A stretch of 64,000 bases of DNA from Steroidobacter denitrificans (GTDB lineage Bacteria; Pseudomonadota; Gammaproteobacteria; Steroidobacterales; Steroidobacteraceae). The translations under genes were made by a program, and so were the position numbers. The stretch covers positions 894,001 to 958,000 of the forward strand of contig NZ_CP011971.1 of the NCBI RefSeq assembly GCF_001579945.1. Reading direction: 5' to 3'. Under the pieces are notes generated by a model. It had not been told where the DNA came from and did no database searches. It was given only the letters and a program-made list of their open reading frames with translations. Each line of letters starts with the position of its first letter. The first letter of the stretch is position 1. This document shows positions 43,619 to 52,325 of this stretch, piece by piece.

Positions 43619-45145
43619 TCAGGCTCCGGTGGTGAGGGGGATTTTGCCGATGTGTCTGCGCCATTGCGCCGGGCCGGTTTGGTGCACGGACTCGCCGCGC
43701 GCATCGACCGCGACCGTCACGGGCATGTCCTTGACCTCGAATTCATAGACCGCTTCCATGCCGAGGTCGCCGAAGGCGACGACCCGGCTGGAGCGGATCG
43801 CCTTCGATACCAGGTAGGCGGCGCCTCCAACGGCCATCAGGTAGGCGGCCTGATGCCGGCGGATCGCCTCGATCGCTTCCGGTCCCCGCTCGGCCTTGCC
43901 GACCATGGCGATCAGGCCGGTCTTGCCCAGCATCAGTTCGGTGAATTTGTCCATGCGGGTTGCGGTGGTCGGGCCCGCCGGGCCGACCGCTTCGCCCTTC
44001 ACGGGATCGACGGGGCCGACGTAATAGATGACGCGGTTGGTGAAATCCAGACCCTCCGGCAGAGGCTGGCCCGCTCCGATCAATTGACTGATGCGTTTGT
44101 GCGCGGCATCGCGTCCGGTCAACATTCGCCCGGACAGCAACAAGCGTTCACCGGGCTGCCAGGCTGCGACTTGCTCGCGAGTCAGGGTATCGAGATTCAC
44201 GCGCCGGGATTGCGCCGAAGCTTGATAAGTGAGTTTCGGCCACAGGTCCAGATCAGGAGGATCGAGCCTCGCCGGTCCGCTGCCGTCCAGGACGAAATGC
44301 GCGTGACGCGTGGCTGCGCAATTGGGAATGATCGCCACCGGCAGCGAGGCGGCATGCGTGGGATAGTCCTTGATTTTCACGTCGAGCACGGTCGTCAGTC
44401 CGCCCAGGCCCTGTGCGCCGATGCCCAGCGCATTGACCCTGTCCATGATTTCCAGGCGCATTTCCTCCAGCGTATTGCGCGGGCCACGGGCGCGGACCTC
44501 GTGAATGTCGATGGGTTCGAACAAGGATTCCTTCGCCATCACCATGGCCTTCTCGGCGGTGCCGCCGATGCCGATGCCCAGCATGCCCGGCGGGCACCAG
44601 CCCGCGCCCATCGTGGGTACCGTCTGCAGAATCCATTCGATGATCGAATCCGACGGATTCAGCATGACCAGCTTCGACTTGTTTTCCGAGCCGCCGCCCT
44701 TGGCGGCCACGGCGATTTCCAGCGTGTCGCCCGGTACGATTTCCATATGGATCACCGCGGGAGTGTTATCGCGGGTGTTCCTGCGGCTCGATGCCGGCTC
44801 GGTCACGATCGAGGCGCGCAGGGTATTGTCGGGATGGACATAGGCGCGGCGCACCCCCTCGTTGATCATATCGGCGAGGCTCATGGTGGCATCCCAGCGC
44901 ACATTCATGCCGACCTTTGCAAATACAGTGACGATTCCGGTGTCCTGACAGATCGGGCGGTGGCCTTCGGCGCACATGCGCGAATTCACCAGGATCTGTT
45001 TTATCGCATCCTTGGCGGCCTGACTTTCCTCGCGTTCGTAGGCCGCGGCCATGGCTTGGATGAAATCCGGCGAGTGATAGTAGGAAATATACTGCAGGGC
45101 ATCGGCGACGCTCTGGATGACGTCGTCTTGTCGAATGATGGGCAT
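43619..45145 (-). CDS. Class I fumarate hydratase
   Basis: 508 residues from ATG 45145 (MPIIRQDD is the family's usual start; an upstream in-frame ATG only adds translated repeats). C66 (PICQDTG), C184 (GAGWCPPGM) and C276 (PNCAAT) are the ligands of the oxygen-sensitive [4Fe-4S] cluster. The N-terminal Fumerase and C-terminal Fumerase_C domains are fused as in FumA/FumB. It converts fumarate and malate in the TCA cycle. Confidence 0.95.
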   Translation of the reverse strand: MPIIRQDDVIQSVADALQYISYYHSPDFIQAMAAAYEREESQAAKDAIKQILVNSRMCAEGHRPICQDTGIVTVFAKVGMNVRWDATMSLADMINEGVRRAYVHPDNTLRASIVTEPASSRRNTRDNTPAVIHMEIVPGDTLEIAVAAKGGGSENKSKLVMLNPSDSIIEWILQTVPTMGAGWCPPGMLGIGIGGTAEKAMVMAKESLFEPIDIHEVRARGPRNTLEEMRLEIMDRVNALGIGAQGLGGLTTVLDVKIKDYPTHAASLPVAIIPNCAATRHAHFVLDGSGPARLDPPDLDLWPKLTYQASAQSRRVNLDTLTREQVAAWQPGERLLLSGRMLTGRDAAHKRISQLIGAGQPLPEGLDFTNRVIYYVGPVDPVKGEAVGPAGPTTATRMDKFTELMLGKTGLIAMVGKAERGPEAIEAIRRHQAAYLMAVGGAAYLVSKAIRSSRVVAFGDLGMEAVYEFEVKDMPVTVAVDARGESVHQTGPAQWRRHIGKIPLTTGA

Positions 45146-45169
45146 GGGCTCGAACAGTCTTTGAGTTGA

Positions 45170-45246
45170 GGGAACCGGGCCGGGAAACCGGGAATCCGGG
45201 AAACCGATAAAGGGTTGAAAATCCACCAAGGGCTGAAAATCTACCA
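45170..45246. repeat. Short degenerate direct repeats upstream of fumarase
   Basis: Three to four CCGGGAA units (about 45177-45201) followed by two copies of GGG(T/C)TGAAAATC(C/T)ACCA (about 45212-45245). They occupy the fumarase leader. No known function. Confidence 0.5.
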
Positions 45247-45279
45247 TCTGCGCCCGCGCAGCGCACTCGCCGAGACATA

Positions 45280-45299
45280 ATGTTGCGATTGCGCAACAT
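45280..45299. promoter_or_regulatory. Palindrome upstream of fumarase
   Basis: ATGTTGCG (45280-45287) and CGCAACAT (45292-45299) form perfect 8-bp arms with 4-bp spacer, 135 bp before the fumarase ATG. A candidate repressor or activator site. It is also between fumarase and the DUF1841 gene, both on the minus strand. Confidence 0.4.
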
Positions 45300-45402
45300 C
45301 ATACCGTGGCGATGCTCTGTCAGGAACTCCGGGGCTTGGGGCCGGGATCGGCAGCGGCGCGACGGATCGCTGCCATGAGCCCGCGGGGCCGCAGGACCAG
45401 AT

Positions 45403-45837
45403 TCAGGAGATGCCGCGCACGCGCTGCAGGTAGGCTTGTTCATCCGGGGGGCGCCCCGCCCGCTGCGCTTCCCACAGCGCCTCGGCCAGGCATTCGGCGA
45501 AGCGGTGTTCGGCATCGTGCTGCGAGGCCAGCCGGCGCACGGCCTTGTGGAATGCCTCGCGGATGCCGCGCGGCCGATCGGTCGCCAATTGATCACGTAC
45601 GGCAAGGTGCAGGCCCATGTGCAGAAACGGATTGGATTCATCCCCTTCCGGCATATAGTCACGAGCGAGCGCGCCGACAGGCTGTTCCAGTGCCGCCTGA
45701 TATTCCGGATGCAGTTCGATCACGTCTGCGATCTGTATTTCCAGCGGCTCCATCGGCAAACCTTCGCGGCGTTTGCGCCAGGCTTGCACATAGGCCTGCC
45801 GCAGCTGGTCGCGGGAATGGGTGTCGAAGAAAGGCAT
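45403..45837 (-). CDS. DUF1841 family protein
   Basis: 144 residues from ATG 45837 (MPFFDTHSRDQLRQAY fits the family start; the ATG at 45873 is less likely). Conserved family stretches are EIQIADVIELHPEY and NPFLHMGLHLAVRDQLATDRP. Function unknown; the family is largely restricted to beta- and gammaproteobacteria and often lies near nth, as here. Confidence 0.88.
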   Translation of the reverse strand: MPFFDTHSRDQLRQAYVQAWRKRREGLPMEPLEIQIADVIELHPEYQAALEQPVGALARDYMPEGDESNPFLHMGLHLAVRDQLATDRPRGIREAFHKAVRRLASQHDAEHRFAECLAEALWEAQRAGRPPDEQAYLQRVRGIS

Positions 45838-45936
45838 GAGGGTGATTGTACTGCGGGTGAGGTCCATGGGCATGGGCGCACCGGTGTGCCGGATATCGCG
45901 GCGCCTATCGCTGTGCCTCGGGGGTGGGGAGAGCCG

Positions 45937-46590
45937 TCAGTTCGATTCAGGCGGATGAGCCGGCGTCTTGTGCGGATACTCGCATAAATCGGCGATCAGG
46001 CATTGCGGACACTTGGGTGTGCGGGCGAGGCAGACATAGCGGCCGTGCAGGATCAACCAGTGATGAGCATCGTGCAGGTACTCCTGCGGCACGCGCTTCA
46101 GCAGCCGGTCCTCGACCGCGCGCACGGTGGTGCCGCGGGCGATACCGGTGCGGTTGGCGACCCGGAAGATATGGGTGTCCACGGCGATGGTGGGATGACC
46201 GAAGGCGACGTTCAGGATGACGTTCGCCGTTTTGCGTCCCACGCCGGGCAGGGCTTCCAGCGCCTCGCGCGATTGCGGTACCTTGCCGTCGTGCCGCTCG
46301 ATCAGCAATCTACAGGTCGCAATGATATTGCTTGCCTTGGTGTTGAATAGGCCGATGGAGCGGATATATCCCGACAGGCCCTCCACACCCAACGCCAGGA
46401 TCGCCTGGGGTGTGTTCGCATGTTTGTACAGTTCGCGCGTCGCCAGGTTTACGCTTCGGTCGGTTGCCTGTGCCGACAGGATGACGGCCAGCAGCAGTTC
46501 GAAGGAACTGCGGTACTCCAGTTCGGTCCTGGGCGCGGGATTGGCGGCTTTCAGACGCGCAAAGAGAGCGGCTATTTTCGTCTTGTTCAT
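45937..46590 (-). CDS. nth: Endonuclease III
   Basis: 217 residues. K120 (LPGVGRKTA, helix-hairpin-helix) and D138 (VDTH) are the glycosylase/lyase residues, and C187, C194, C197 and C203 bind [4Fe-4S]; all numbers equal those of the E. coli enzyme. It removes oxidised pyrimidines in base-excision repair. Downstream of the rnf operon, as is common in gammaproteobacteria. Confidence 0.97.
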   Translation of the reverse strand: MNKTKIAALFARLKAANPAPRTELEYRSSFELLLAVILSAQATDRSVNLATRELYKHANTPQAILALGVEGLSGYIRSIGLFNTKASNIIATCRLLIERHDGKVPQSREALEALPGVGRKTANVILNVAFGHPTIAVDTHIFRVANRTGIARGTTVRAVEDRLLKRVPQEYLHDAHHWLILHGRYVCLARTPKCPQCLIADLCEYPHKTPAHPPESN

Positions 46591-46630
46591 CGGCTGCAGG
46601 ATGGATTCATTGCTGGGCGGTGGTCATTGC

Positions 46631-46736
46631 CGGGAAGCCGTTCTAGGCGGCAGCCGCCTCGACGAAACTGCCTCGACGAAACTGCCTCGATGAGAGTGGC
46701 CTTGACGGCAAGCTGCCCTCGACGGGAAGCCGTTCT
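46631..46736. repeat. Short direct repeats between rnfE and nth
   Basis: CCTCGACGAAACTG occurs at 46657-46670 and 46671-46684 with a degenerate third copy from 46685. CGGGAAGCCGTTCT flanks them at 46631-46644 and 46723-46736. Noncoding. Confidence 0.6.
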
Positions 46737-46749
46737 GGATGGGAAGACA

Positions 46750-47655
46750 TCATCGATGATGACTACCGTTTTGGTGCATTGTGTTTCGAGCCTGCCGCAG
46801 CTCGAGGCCGTTATTTGTGGATTCGGCGGCGGATATCGTTCTTCTTCGATGCAGCCGGTTGCGCAACGCCAGCAGCAGCCCTAGCGCCAGAAAGGCGCCC
46901 GGCGGCAGCGTTGCCAGCAGCAGGCCGTCGATCCGGAACACCTGGATTCCCAAGCCGCTTGCCCAGCTCCCGAGGAGGTGGGCATCGTGCAGCAGTGAGC
47001 CGTGTCCCACCAGTTCACGGACCGTGCCCAGCAGCAGCAGCAGGGCCATGCCGCCCGCTGTCCTCAGCGCCATCTTCAAAGCGATCCCGAGAGAGATTTC
47101 GTCCGCGATCTCCGAGGTACTCTCCGGGGCGGTCTCCCGAGTGGCTTCCGGGGTGACTTCCAGGACGATCGCGGGCGAAATCTCCGCGGTCGCCTGCGGA
47201 GCGGACACCGCGGCGGGCGGGGGCTGTGCAAACGCCGGCAGGTCGCCGATGCGCGTGGACCAGAAGCCTGCGACCTGATCCAGCAGCACCAGATTGACAG
47301 CCACCAGCGGCAGAAAAAGTCCGAACGACAGCCGCAGCTCCTGCAATCCGGCATCCAGCAGCAGTTCAGCACCGGCGGTCAGGCCGGCCAGGAGAAATGC
47401 CGCGGCGACGAGTCGGGCGGCTGTATCCAGCCAGCGTCGCAGGCCCCAGGACAGCACGACCGCGGCCGGATGGATGAGCAGGATCACACCGCTCATCGCG
47501 ATCGCCTTGGCGAGCGTGTCGCCGACGGCCAGCAAGGGACACAGTGCGAGCAGCTGCACAACGGCGCCGTGTCGAGCACCGGCATCGATGTCATCGCCGG
47601 CCCACGGACCGGGCGCCTTGCCGTAGTAGGCGTGGCCGGATGAAGCCGCGCTCAT
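46750..47655 (-). CDS. rnfE: Divergent RnfE/RsxE membrane subunit
   Basis: 301 residues from ATG 47655 (GGAAG upstream); E. coli RsxE has 231. The first Cys motif VQLLALCPLLAV (C39) is kept, but the second, normally TNCAIIG, reads VNLVLLD (L122). Between the fourth and fifth membrane segments is an insert of about 50 residues (138-186) rich in Pro, Glu, Ala and Thr. GTVRELVGHGSL and PPGAFLALGLLLA are recognisable RnfE motifs. It is part of the ion-pumping ferredoxin:NAD oxidoreductase/SoxR-reducing complex. The C-terminal tail is unusually long and Asn/His-rich. Confidence 0.85.
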   Translation of the reverse strand: MSAASSGHAYYGKAPGPWAGDDIDAGARHGAVVQLLALCPLLAVGDTLAKAIAMSGVILLIHPAAVVLSWGLRRWLDTAARLVAAAFLLAGLTAGAELLLDAGLQELRLSFGLFLPLVAVNLVLLDQVAGFWSTRIGDLPAFAQPPPAAVSAPQATAEISPAIVLEVTPEATRETAPESTSEIADEISLGIALKMALRTAGGMALLLLLGTVRELVGHGSLLHDAHLLGSWASGLGIQVFRIDGLLLATLPPGAFLALGLLLALRNRLHRRRTISAAESTNNGLELRQARNTMHQNGSHHR

Positions 47656-47722
47656 CGCCGGCAGCTTCCGATCGCCAGCGGCATCGTCGCTGCGGCGGTC
47701 TGGAAGGATGAAGCCGCGCGCA

Positions 47723-48457
47723 TCACGGCGCCTCCCCGGCGGGGCCGGCAGGCGAGTGTCCGGGTGAATCGGCGGGGACGTCCGAAGAGGGCAGCGCCGG
47801 GGCCCGATCCGGCCGTGCCGGGATGCCGCAGAGCTGTACGCGCTCCTGCTGGTGATATTCCAGTGCGCGCCGCACGGCGGTGACGATGGCGCGCGAGGTG
47901 ATCGTTGCGCCGGTGAGCGCATCGAAGTCTCCGCCGTCGTGCTCGAGCGCCCAGCGCGCTTGCGGCGGATGGGACAGGGACAAGCCGCTGAATCGTTGCA
48001 GCCACTGCGGCTCGCGTTGTTCGAAGGCGTCGCCCAGGCCCGGCGTCTCATCGTGATTCAGCACCCGCACGCCGATCAGCGTGCCGTCGCAGTCAATGGC
48101 GACCAGCAGTTCGATAGGGCCGCGATAACCGGGCGCAACGGTGCGCATGACGATTGCGGTGGGCTCGCCCGCGCGACGCGCCCGGTAGATCGTGACGGGC
48201 CGGGTTGTGCCCAGCATGTCGGGCGCGGTCACGACGAGCCTATCGTTCAGCGGATCGTTGTCGGCCAGTTGCGCCGGCAGCAGGGCCTCGAGATGTTCCC
48301 GGATCCAGGCTTGCGAGTCATGCTCGCCATGATCGCGCGTACAATGCGCGATGCCGGCGAGCACGGCGCCGATCGATGCCGCCAGCAGGATGATCACCAC
48401 TGCCTGCTTCCAGGGCGCCGGCGGCACGGTGGTCGGTCGTTCAGTGCGCATGGCCAT
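47723..48457 (-). CDS. rnfG: RnfG/RsxG subunit
   Basis: 244 residues. One N-terminal membrane segment (about 18-36) and a periplasmic FMN-binding domain. T185 in DALTGATITS is the covalent flavin attachment site (S/T-GAT). HDETPGLGDA is conserved. The C-terminal 25 residues are Pro/Ser-rich. Its start overlaps the rnfD stop by 17 bp. Confidence 0.93.
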   Translation of the reverse strand: MAMRTERPTTVPPAPWKQAVVIILLAASIGAVLAGIAHCTRDHGEHDSQAWIREHLEALLPAQLADNDPLNDRLVVTAPDMLGTTRPVTIYRARRAGEPTAIVMRTVAPGYRGPIELLVAIDCDGTLIGVRVLNHDETPGLGDAFEQREPQWLQRFSGLSLSHPPQARWALEHDGGDFDALTGATITSRAIVTAVRRALEYHQQERVQLCGIPARPDRAPALPSSDVPADSPGHSPAGPAGEAP

Positions 48458-49499
48458 AGATCCGTGGAATGGTGAGGCGATCGATCAAAGGTACCGATAG
48501 ATTCATCAACAGTACCGCGAAGGCGACGCCGTCGGGATAACCTCCCCAGGTACGAATGACATAGGTCAGCACGCCGATGCCCGCCGCATAGATCAATCGT
48601 CCCCGATTGCTGGTCGCTGCCGATACCGGATCGGTGGCGATGAAGAAGGCGCCGAGCAGGCTGGCACCGGAAGTCAGATGAAATATCGGTCCGGCGCAGC
48701 TGCCAGGATCAAGCGCCGCCATGATCGATGCGCAGCCGGCGATCGCTCCCAGCATGGCCACCGGAATGTGCCAGCGGATGATGCGGGCGGCGAGCAGCCA
48801 GAGGCCGCCTGCCAGCACCGCGAGATTGATCCATCGCCAGGCATCGAGGCCGAGCGGATCGGCGGCGGGAGCATGCGGCTCGTCCAAGGTCATGTCCCTG
48901 TTCAGGCTCTCGCGCAGTGCCGTCAGCGGCGTAGGCGAGGTGACGGTATCCCAGCTCAATCTTTGCGGCAATGCACCGGTGGCGATCGTCTTCAAGGTTT
49001 CCGGCAGATTCAGCCGGGTGGCTTGCCGTTCCAGTATGTGATCCATCCGCTGAGTCGGCGGTTGCGGCGGCAGCCATTGCATCAACTGCAGCGGGAAGGA
49101 CACCAGCAGGATCGCATAGCCGGCCATCGCCGGATTGAAGATATTTCTTCCCAGGCCGCCGTAGGCATGCTTGACGAGCAGGATGGCGAATGCGGTGCCG
49201 GTGACGATGAGCCACCAGGGCGCAAGCGGCGGCAGGCACAAGGCCAGCAGCACCGCGGTGAGAACCGCGCTGCCGTCGCTCAGGAACGGCATGAGCGGCC
49301 TGCGCCGCAGTTTCAGCGCCAGCGCCTCGCAGGCCAGAGCGGTGAGGGTGCCGAGCAGGATCTGGATCAACAGCCCTATGCCGAAACAGGCCACATGCAT
49401 CAGCACCGCGGGTACCAGGGCGTACAGGACGGTGCGCATGACCCGCCCGACACTGTTGGACGCGACGACATGCGGAGGTGCCGCGGTGTCGAAGATCAT
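48441..49499 (-). CDS. rnfD: RnfD/RsxD subunit
   Basis: 352 residues from ATG 49499. Nine or so membrane segments; GGLGRNIFNPAMAGYAILL and ATDPVSAATSNRGRLIYAAG are RnfD hallmarks, GGYPDGVAFAVLLMN the C-terminal one. T190 in DTVTSPTPL aligns with the covalent FMN site (DGISQATPL in E. coli, T187). Thus the flavin site is kept although the membrane Fe-S partners look altered. Confidence 0.93.
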   Translation of the reverse strand: MIFDTAAPPHVVASNSVGRVMRTVLYALVPAVLMHVACFGIGLLIQILLGTLTALACEALALKLRRRPLMPFLSDGSAVLTAVLLALCLPPLAPWWLIVTGTAFAILLVKHAYGGLGRNIFNPAMAGYAILLVSFPLQLMQWLPPQPPTQRMDHILERQATRLNLPETLKTIATGALPQRLSWDTVTSPTPLTALRESLNRDMTLDEPHAPAADPLGLDAWRWINLAVLAGGLWLLAARIIRWHIPVAMLGAIAGCASIMAALDPGSCAGPIFHLTSGASLLGAFFIATDPVSAATSNRGRLIYAAGIGVLTYVIRTWGGYPDGVAFAVLLMNLSVPLIDRLTIPRIYGHAH

Positions 49500-49590
49500 G
49501 GCCGCTGCCGCCCGGCCGGTTGCCTCGTGGCATGGCGCGCGCGCCGTCCCTGCCGGGAGGGCGCCTGGGGGCGGCATGCGGGGCGGTAAG

Positions 49591-51135
49591 TCATCCGGAC
49601 CGCGGCTCCCCGGGCCGCCGGCGTTTCGCGGCCAGCCTGGCGCGATGCTCCTCCTCCAGGCGCGCGAGCCGCACATTGCGCGCCTGGAAGCGAGCCCGGG
49701 CTGCGGCGGCTTCGACGGGCTGCATCCGTGCCCGTTCCAGCGCCGGCTTGGCCTCCCGGAAGCGTTCCACCAGCGGGATTTGACTGGGACAGACGTAATC
49801 GCAGCAGCCGCACTCGATACAATCCATCAGTCCATGGCGTTCCAGCGCCTCGAGATTCCCCGCGGCCTCGAGATTCTCCATGTGTACATGCCAGTGAAGC
49901 TGCTGGGGCAGCAGGCGTGCGGGACAGACCTGGGCGCAGTCGCCGCAGCGTATGCAGGGCATCTCGGCCGAGCGCGGCTGTAGATCCAGGGACGATGCCG
50001 CGATGATGCACTGGCTGGCCTTGATGATCGGCAGTGCATCGTGCGGCAGCGAGACACCCATCATGGATCCTCCCATGATGAGCCGGCTCATGCGCGGGGT
50101 ATAGCCGCCGCAGTCCTCGATCAGCGTTGCGATGGGCGTACCGAGGAGAACCTCGAGATCGGCAGGCTCCCTGACACCGTCGCCCGTCACGGTGACGATG
50201 CGCCGGATGAGAGGTTCGCCATCGCGCAGCCAGCGCGCGGCGGCGGCGGCGGTGCCGACGTTCTGGCAGATCACACCCACATCGGCGGGCAGGCCGTCGA
50301 ACGGGACTTCGATGCCGAATAGGGTCTCGATCAACTGGCGCTCGCTGCCGGCGGGATAACGCCGCGGCAGGATCACGATACGGATGCGTTCATCCGCGGC
50401 TTCGGCGAGCGCCTCGCGCACGGCCTGCTCGGCCTGCGGAGTGTCGTCTTCCAGGGCGATCGTACAATGCCGGGCGCCGATCGCATGCATCAGGATGCTA
50501 GCGCCCAGCAGCACGTCGCGAGCATGCTCGCGCAACAGCATGTCATCGCAGCTGATATAGGGTTCGCACTCCATGGCATTGAGCAGCAGCCATGTCGGTC
50601 TGTCGCCGGTCGTTGCCCGGCGGGTGTGGATGGGAGCGCTCAGCAGTTTCGAGGCGGCGGGAAAGGCGCCGCCGCCCAGGCCGACGATGCCGCCGCGGCC
50701 GATGTGTTCGCATAATTCGCGCGGCGAGTATTGCTCGAACGAACGCTTGGTCTGGTATTCACCCCGCCGGTCACGCCCGTCGTTGGCGATGACGACGCTG
50801 AGCGTGGGGGCACCGAGATGCTGCGCGGCAGGGCGCAGTTCGATCGCCTTGACGATACCCGAGACCGGCGAATGCAGCCAGGCACCCGCCGCCTCGCCGA
50901 TCACCTGGCCTGTTAGCACCGATTCACCCGGGCGGACTCGTGGCGTGGCCGGTGCGCCGACGTGCTGGTCCAGCGGCAGCACATACATGTCCGACTCGCC
51001 GGCCGCGCGTAGCGGGCGGCGGGTCGAGCGTTGTTTATGGCCATCCAGGCGCAGGCCGCCGTGCATGCGACCGCCCGGCGCCGGCGGGACCGTGAGACTC
51101 GTGTCACGCGCCTCGCGCCGCGGTGCCGGACTCAT
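49591..51135 (-). CDS. rnfC: RnfC/RsxC subunit
   Basis: 514 residues from ATG 51135, overlapping the rnfB stop (ATGA). [19 protein letters not shown] is the FMN/NADH Rossmann-like motif. Two [4Fe-4S] clusters are set by [12 protein letters not shown] and [25 protein letters not shown] is also conserved. It is the cytosolic NADH-oxidising or NAD-reducing subunit. The C-terminal extension is Ala/Arg-rich. Confidence 0.95.
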   Translation of the reverse strand: MSPAPRREARDTSLTVPPAPGGRMHGGLRLDGHKQRSTRRPLRAAGESDMYVLPLDQHVGAPATPRVRPGESVLTGQVIGEAAGAWLHSPVSGIVKAIELRPAAQHLGAPTLSVVIANDGRDRRGEYQTKRSFEQYSPRELCEHIGRGGIVGLGGGAFPAASKLLSAPIHTRRATTGDRPTWLLLNAMECEPYISCDDMLLREHARDVLLGASILMHAIGARHCTIALEDDTPQAEQAVREALAEAADERIRIVILPRRYPAGSERQLIETLFGIEVPFDGLPADVGVICQNVGTAAAAARWLRDGEPLIRRIVTVTGDGVREPADLEVLLGTPIATLIEDCGGYTPRMSRLIMGGSMMGVSLPHDALPIIKASQCIIAASSLDLQPRSAEMPCIRCGDCAQVCPARLLPQQLHWHVHMENLEAAGNLEALERHGLMDCIECGCCDYVCPSQIPLVERFREAKPALERARMQPVEAAAARARFQARNVRLARLEEEHRARLAAKRRRPGEPRSG

Positions 51136-51695
51136 GAGGATCTTTGCCGCGGCTGCGCCGGGGGTGGACGCATTTCGATGCAGTCCACCGGACAGGAAGG
51201 CACGCACAGTTCGCAGCCCGTGCAATGAGCGCTGATGACCGTGTGCATGTAGCGCGAAGCGCCGACGATCGCATCGACGGGACAGGCCTGGATACATTTG
51301 GTGCAGCCTATGCATGCTGCTTCATCGATCCAAGCCGCGAAAGGCACGGCGGGTACGACTCCGAACGCCGGATCCACCGGCTTGGGCTCGCGGCCCATCA
51401 GCCGTGCAAGCGCGGCAGCGGTCCGTGCGCCGCCCGGCGGGCATTGATTCGTGTCGGCCTCGCCCTGTGCGATCGCGTGCGCATAGGGCAGACAGCCGGC
51501 GTAGGTGCACCGGCCGCACTGGGTCTGCGGCAGCAGCGCATCGAGCCGATGGACCAGAGTGCTGCCGGGTTCCGTTTCCGTGATGCTGCGTTGCGCGCCC
51601 AGGATGCTCAGCATTGCCAGTCCCGCCAGCAGAGTCATCAGCAGCATGGCCGCCGGCACGGTGGCCGTAACCGGCAGTGCGGCGAGCAGACTCAT
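51132..51695 (-). CDS. rnfB: RnfB/RsxB ferredoxin subunit
   Basis: 187 residues from ATG 51695, overlapping the rnfA stop (ATGA). An N-terminal membrane anchor (about 10-32), a [4Fe-4S] Fes domain with C60, C63, C68 and C85 (CGRCTYAGC), and a two-cluster ferredoxin ([12 protein letters not shown] at 128-139; [12 protein letters not shown] at 158-169). All expected cluster ligands are present. Confidence 0.95.
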   Translation of the reverse strand: MSLLAALPVTATVPAAMLLMTLLAGLAMLSILGAQRSITETEPGSTLVHRLDALLPQTQCGRCTYAGCLPYAHAIAQGEADTNQCPPGGARTAAALARLMGREPKPVDPAFGVVPAVPFAAWIDEAACIGCTKCIQACPVDAIVGASRYMHTVISAHCTGCELCVPSCPVDCIEMRPPPAQPRQRSS

Positions 51696-52270
51696 TCCTG
51701 GAAAAGTCCCGTAAAGCCCATGAACGCCAGCGCCATGATGCCCGCGGTGAGCAGCGATAGCGGCGCATCGCCAAAGACTGCCGGTACGTCGGCATGACGC
51801 AGACGCACCCGCAGCGCAGTGAACGCGAGCAGCAGGAAGCCCAGCGCGACGGCGGCGGCCAGCGAAAAACCGAGTACAGCCAGGGGAGTCTGCAGTTGGC
51901 CGCTCGCCAGCAGCGCGGTGCCAAGTAGAGCGGCATTGGCGATCATCAGCGCCATGAAGCCCGGACGTTCGGGAATCGATCTGCCGCAGCGCCGCAACAT
52001 GATTTCCACCAGCGGCACGATGGTCAACACCCAGGCGACAAAGACAGGCGTACGCAGGTAAGTCATCGCCAGGGGTTCCAGAAGCTGCGTGAACAACAAC
52101 CAACTTCCCAGTACGAGCGGCGGCAGGGCGATCAGGTGGGCGAGGGCCAGTGTGCCCGCCGCCGCGAACTCATCGTTCATCGGTGTGAACGGACGCCAGT
52201 GCGGCGCGCCGTTCATGGCGACGACGTTGATCAGCATGCTGCCGAGCAGGAGCACCAGCAGTGTGCTCAT
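51692..52270 (-). CDS. rnfA: Divergent RnfA/RsxA membrane subunit
   Basis: 192 residues from ATG 52270. The frame of conserved features (YLRT at 71-74, [25 protein letters not shown]) identifies RnfA. Both cysteines that hold the intramembrane Fe-S centre are replaced: GLCPF corresponds to HWRPF (R26), and TNCAVLG to ANAALLG (A113). Six membrane segments remain. It is the first rnf gene, 55 bp after metG, which probably shares its transcript. Confidence 0.88.
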   Translation of the reverse strand: MSTLLVLLLGSMLINVVAMNGAPHWRPFTPMNDEFAAAGTLALAHLIALPPLVLGSWLLFTQLLEPLAMTYLRTPVFVAWVLTIVPLVEIMLRRCGRSIPERPGFMALMIANAALLGTALLASGQLQTPLAVLGFSLAAAVALGFLLLAFTALRVRLRHADVPAVFGDAPLSLLTAGIMALAFMGFTGLFQE

Positions 52271-52325
52271 GCTCGGCATACCCCGCATACCTGGCATACC
52301 CGGCCTGCGGCTGGACGCAACGAGA

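Noticed and set aside
48658-48672. Ser in SGAS of RnfD, first read as a changed covalent flavin site
   Set aside because: The FMN-bearing Thr of RnfD is in the upstream DGISQATPL-type motif, and the matching T190 is conserved. SGAT/SGAS near residue 280 is a different conserved loop.
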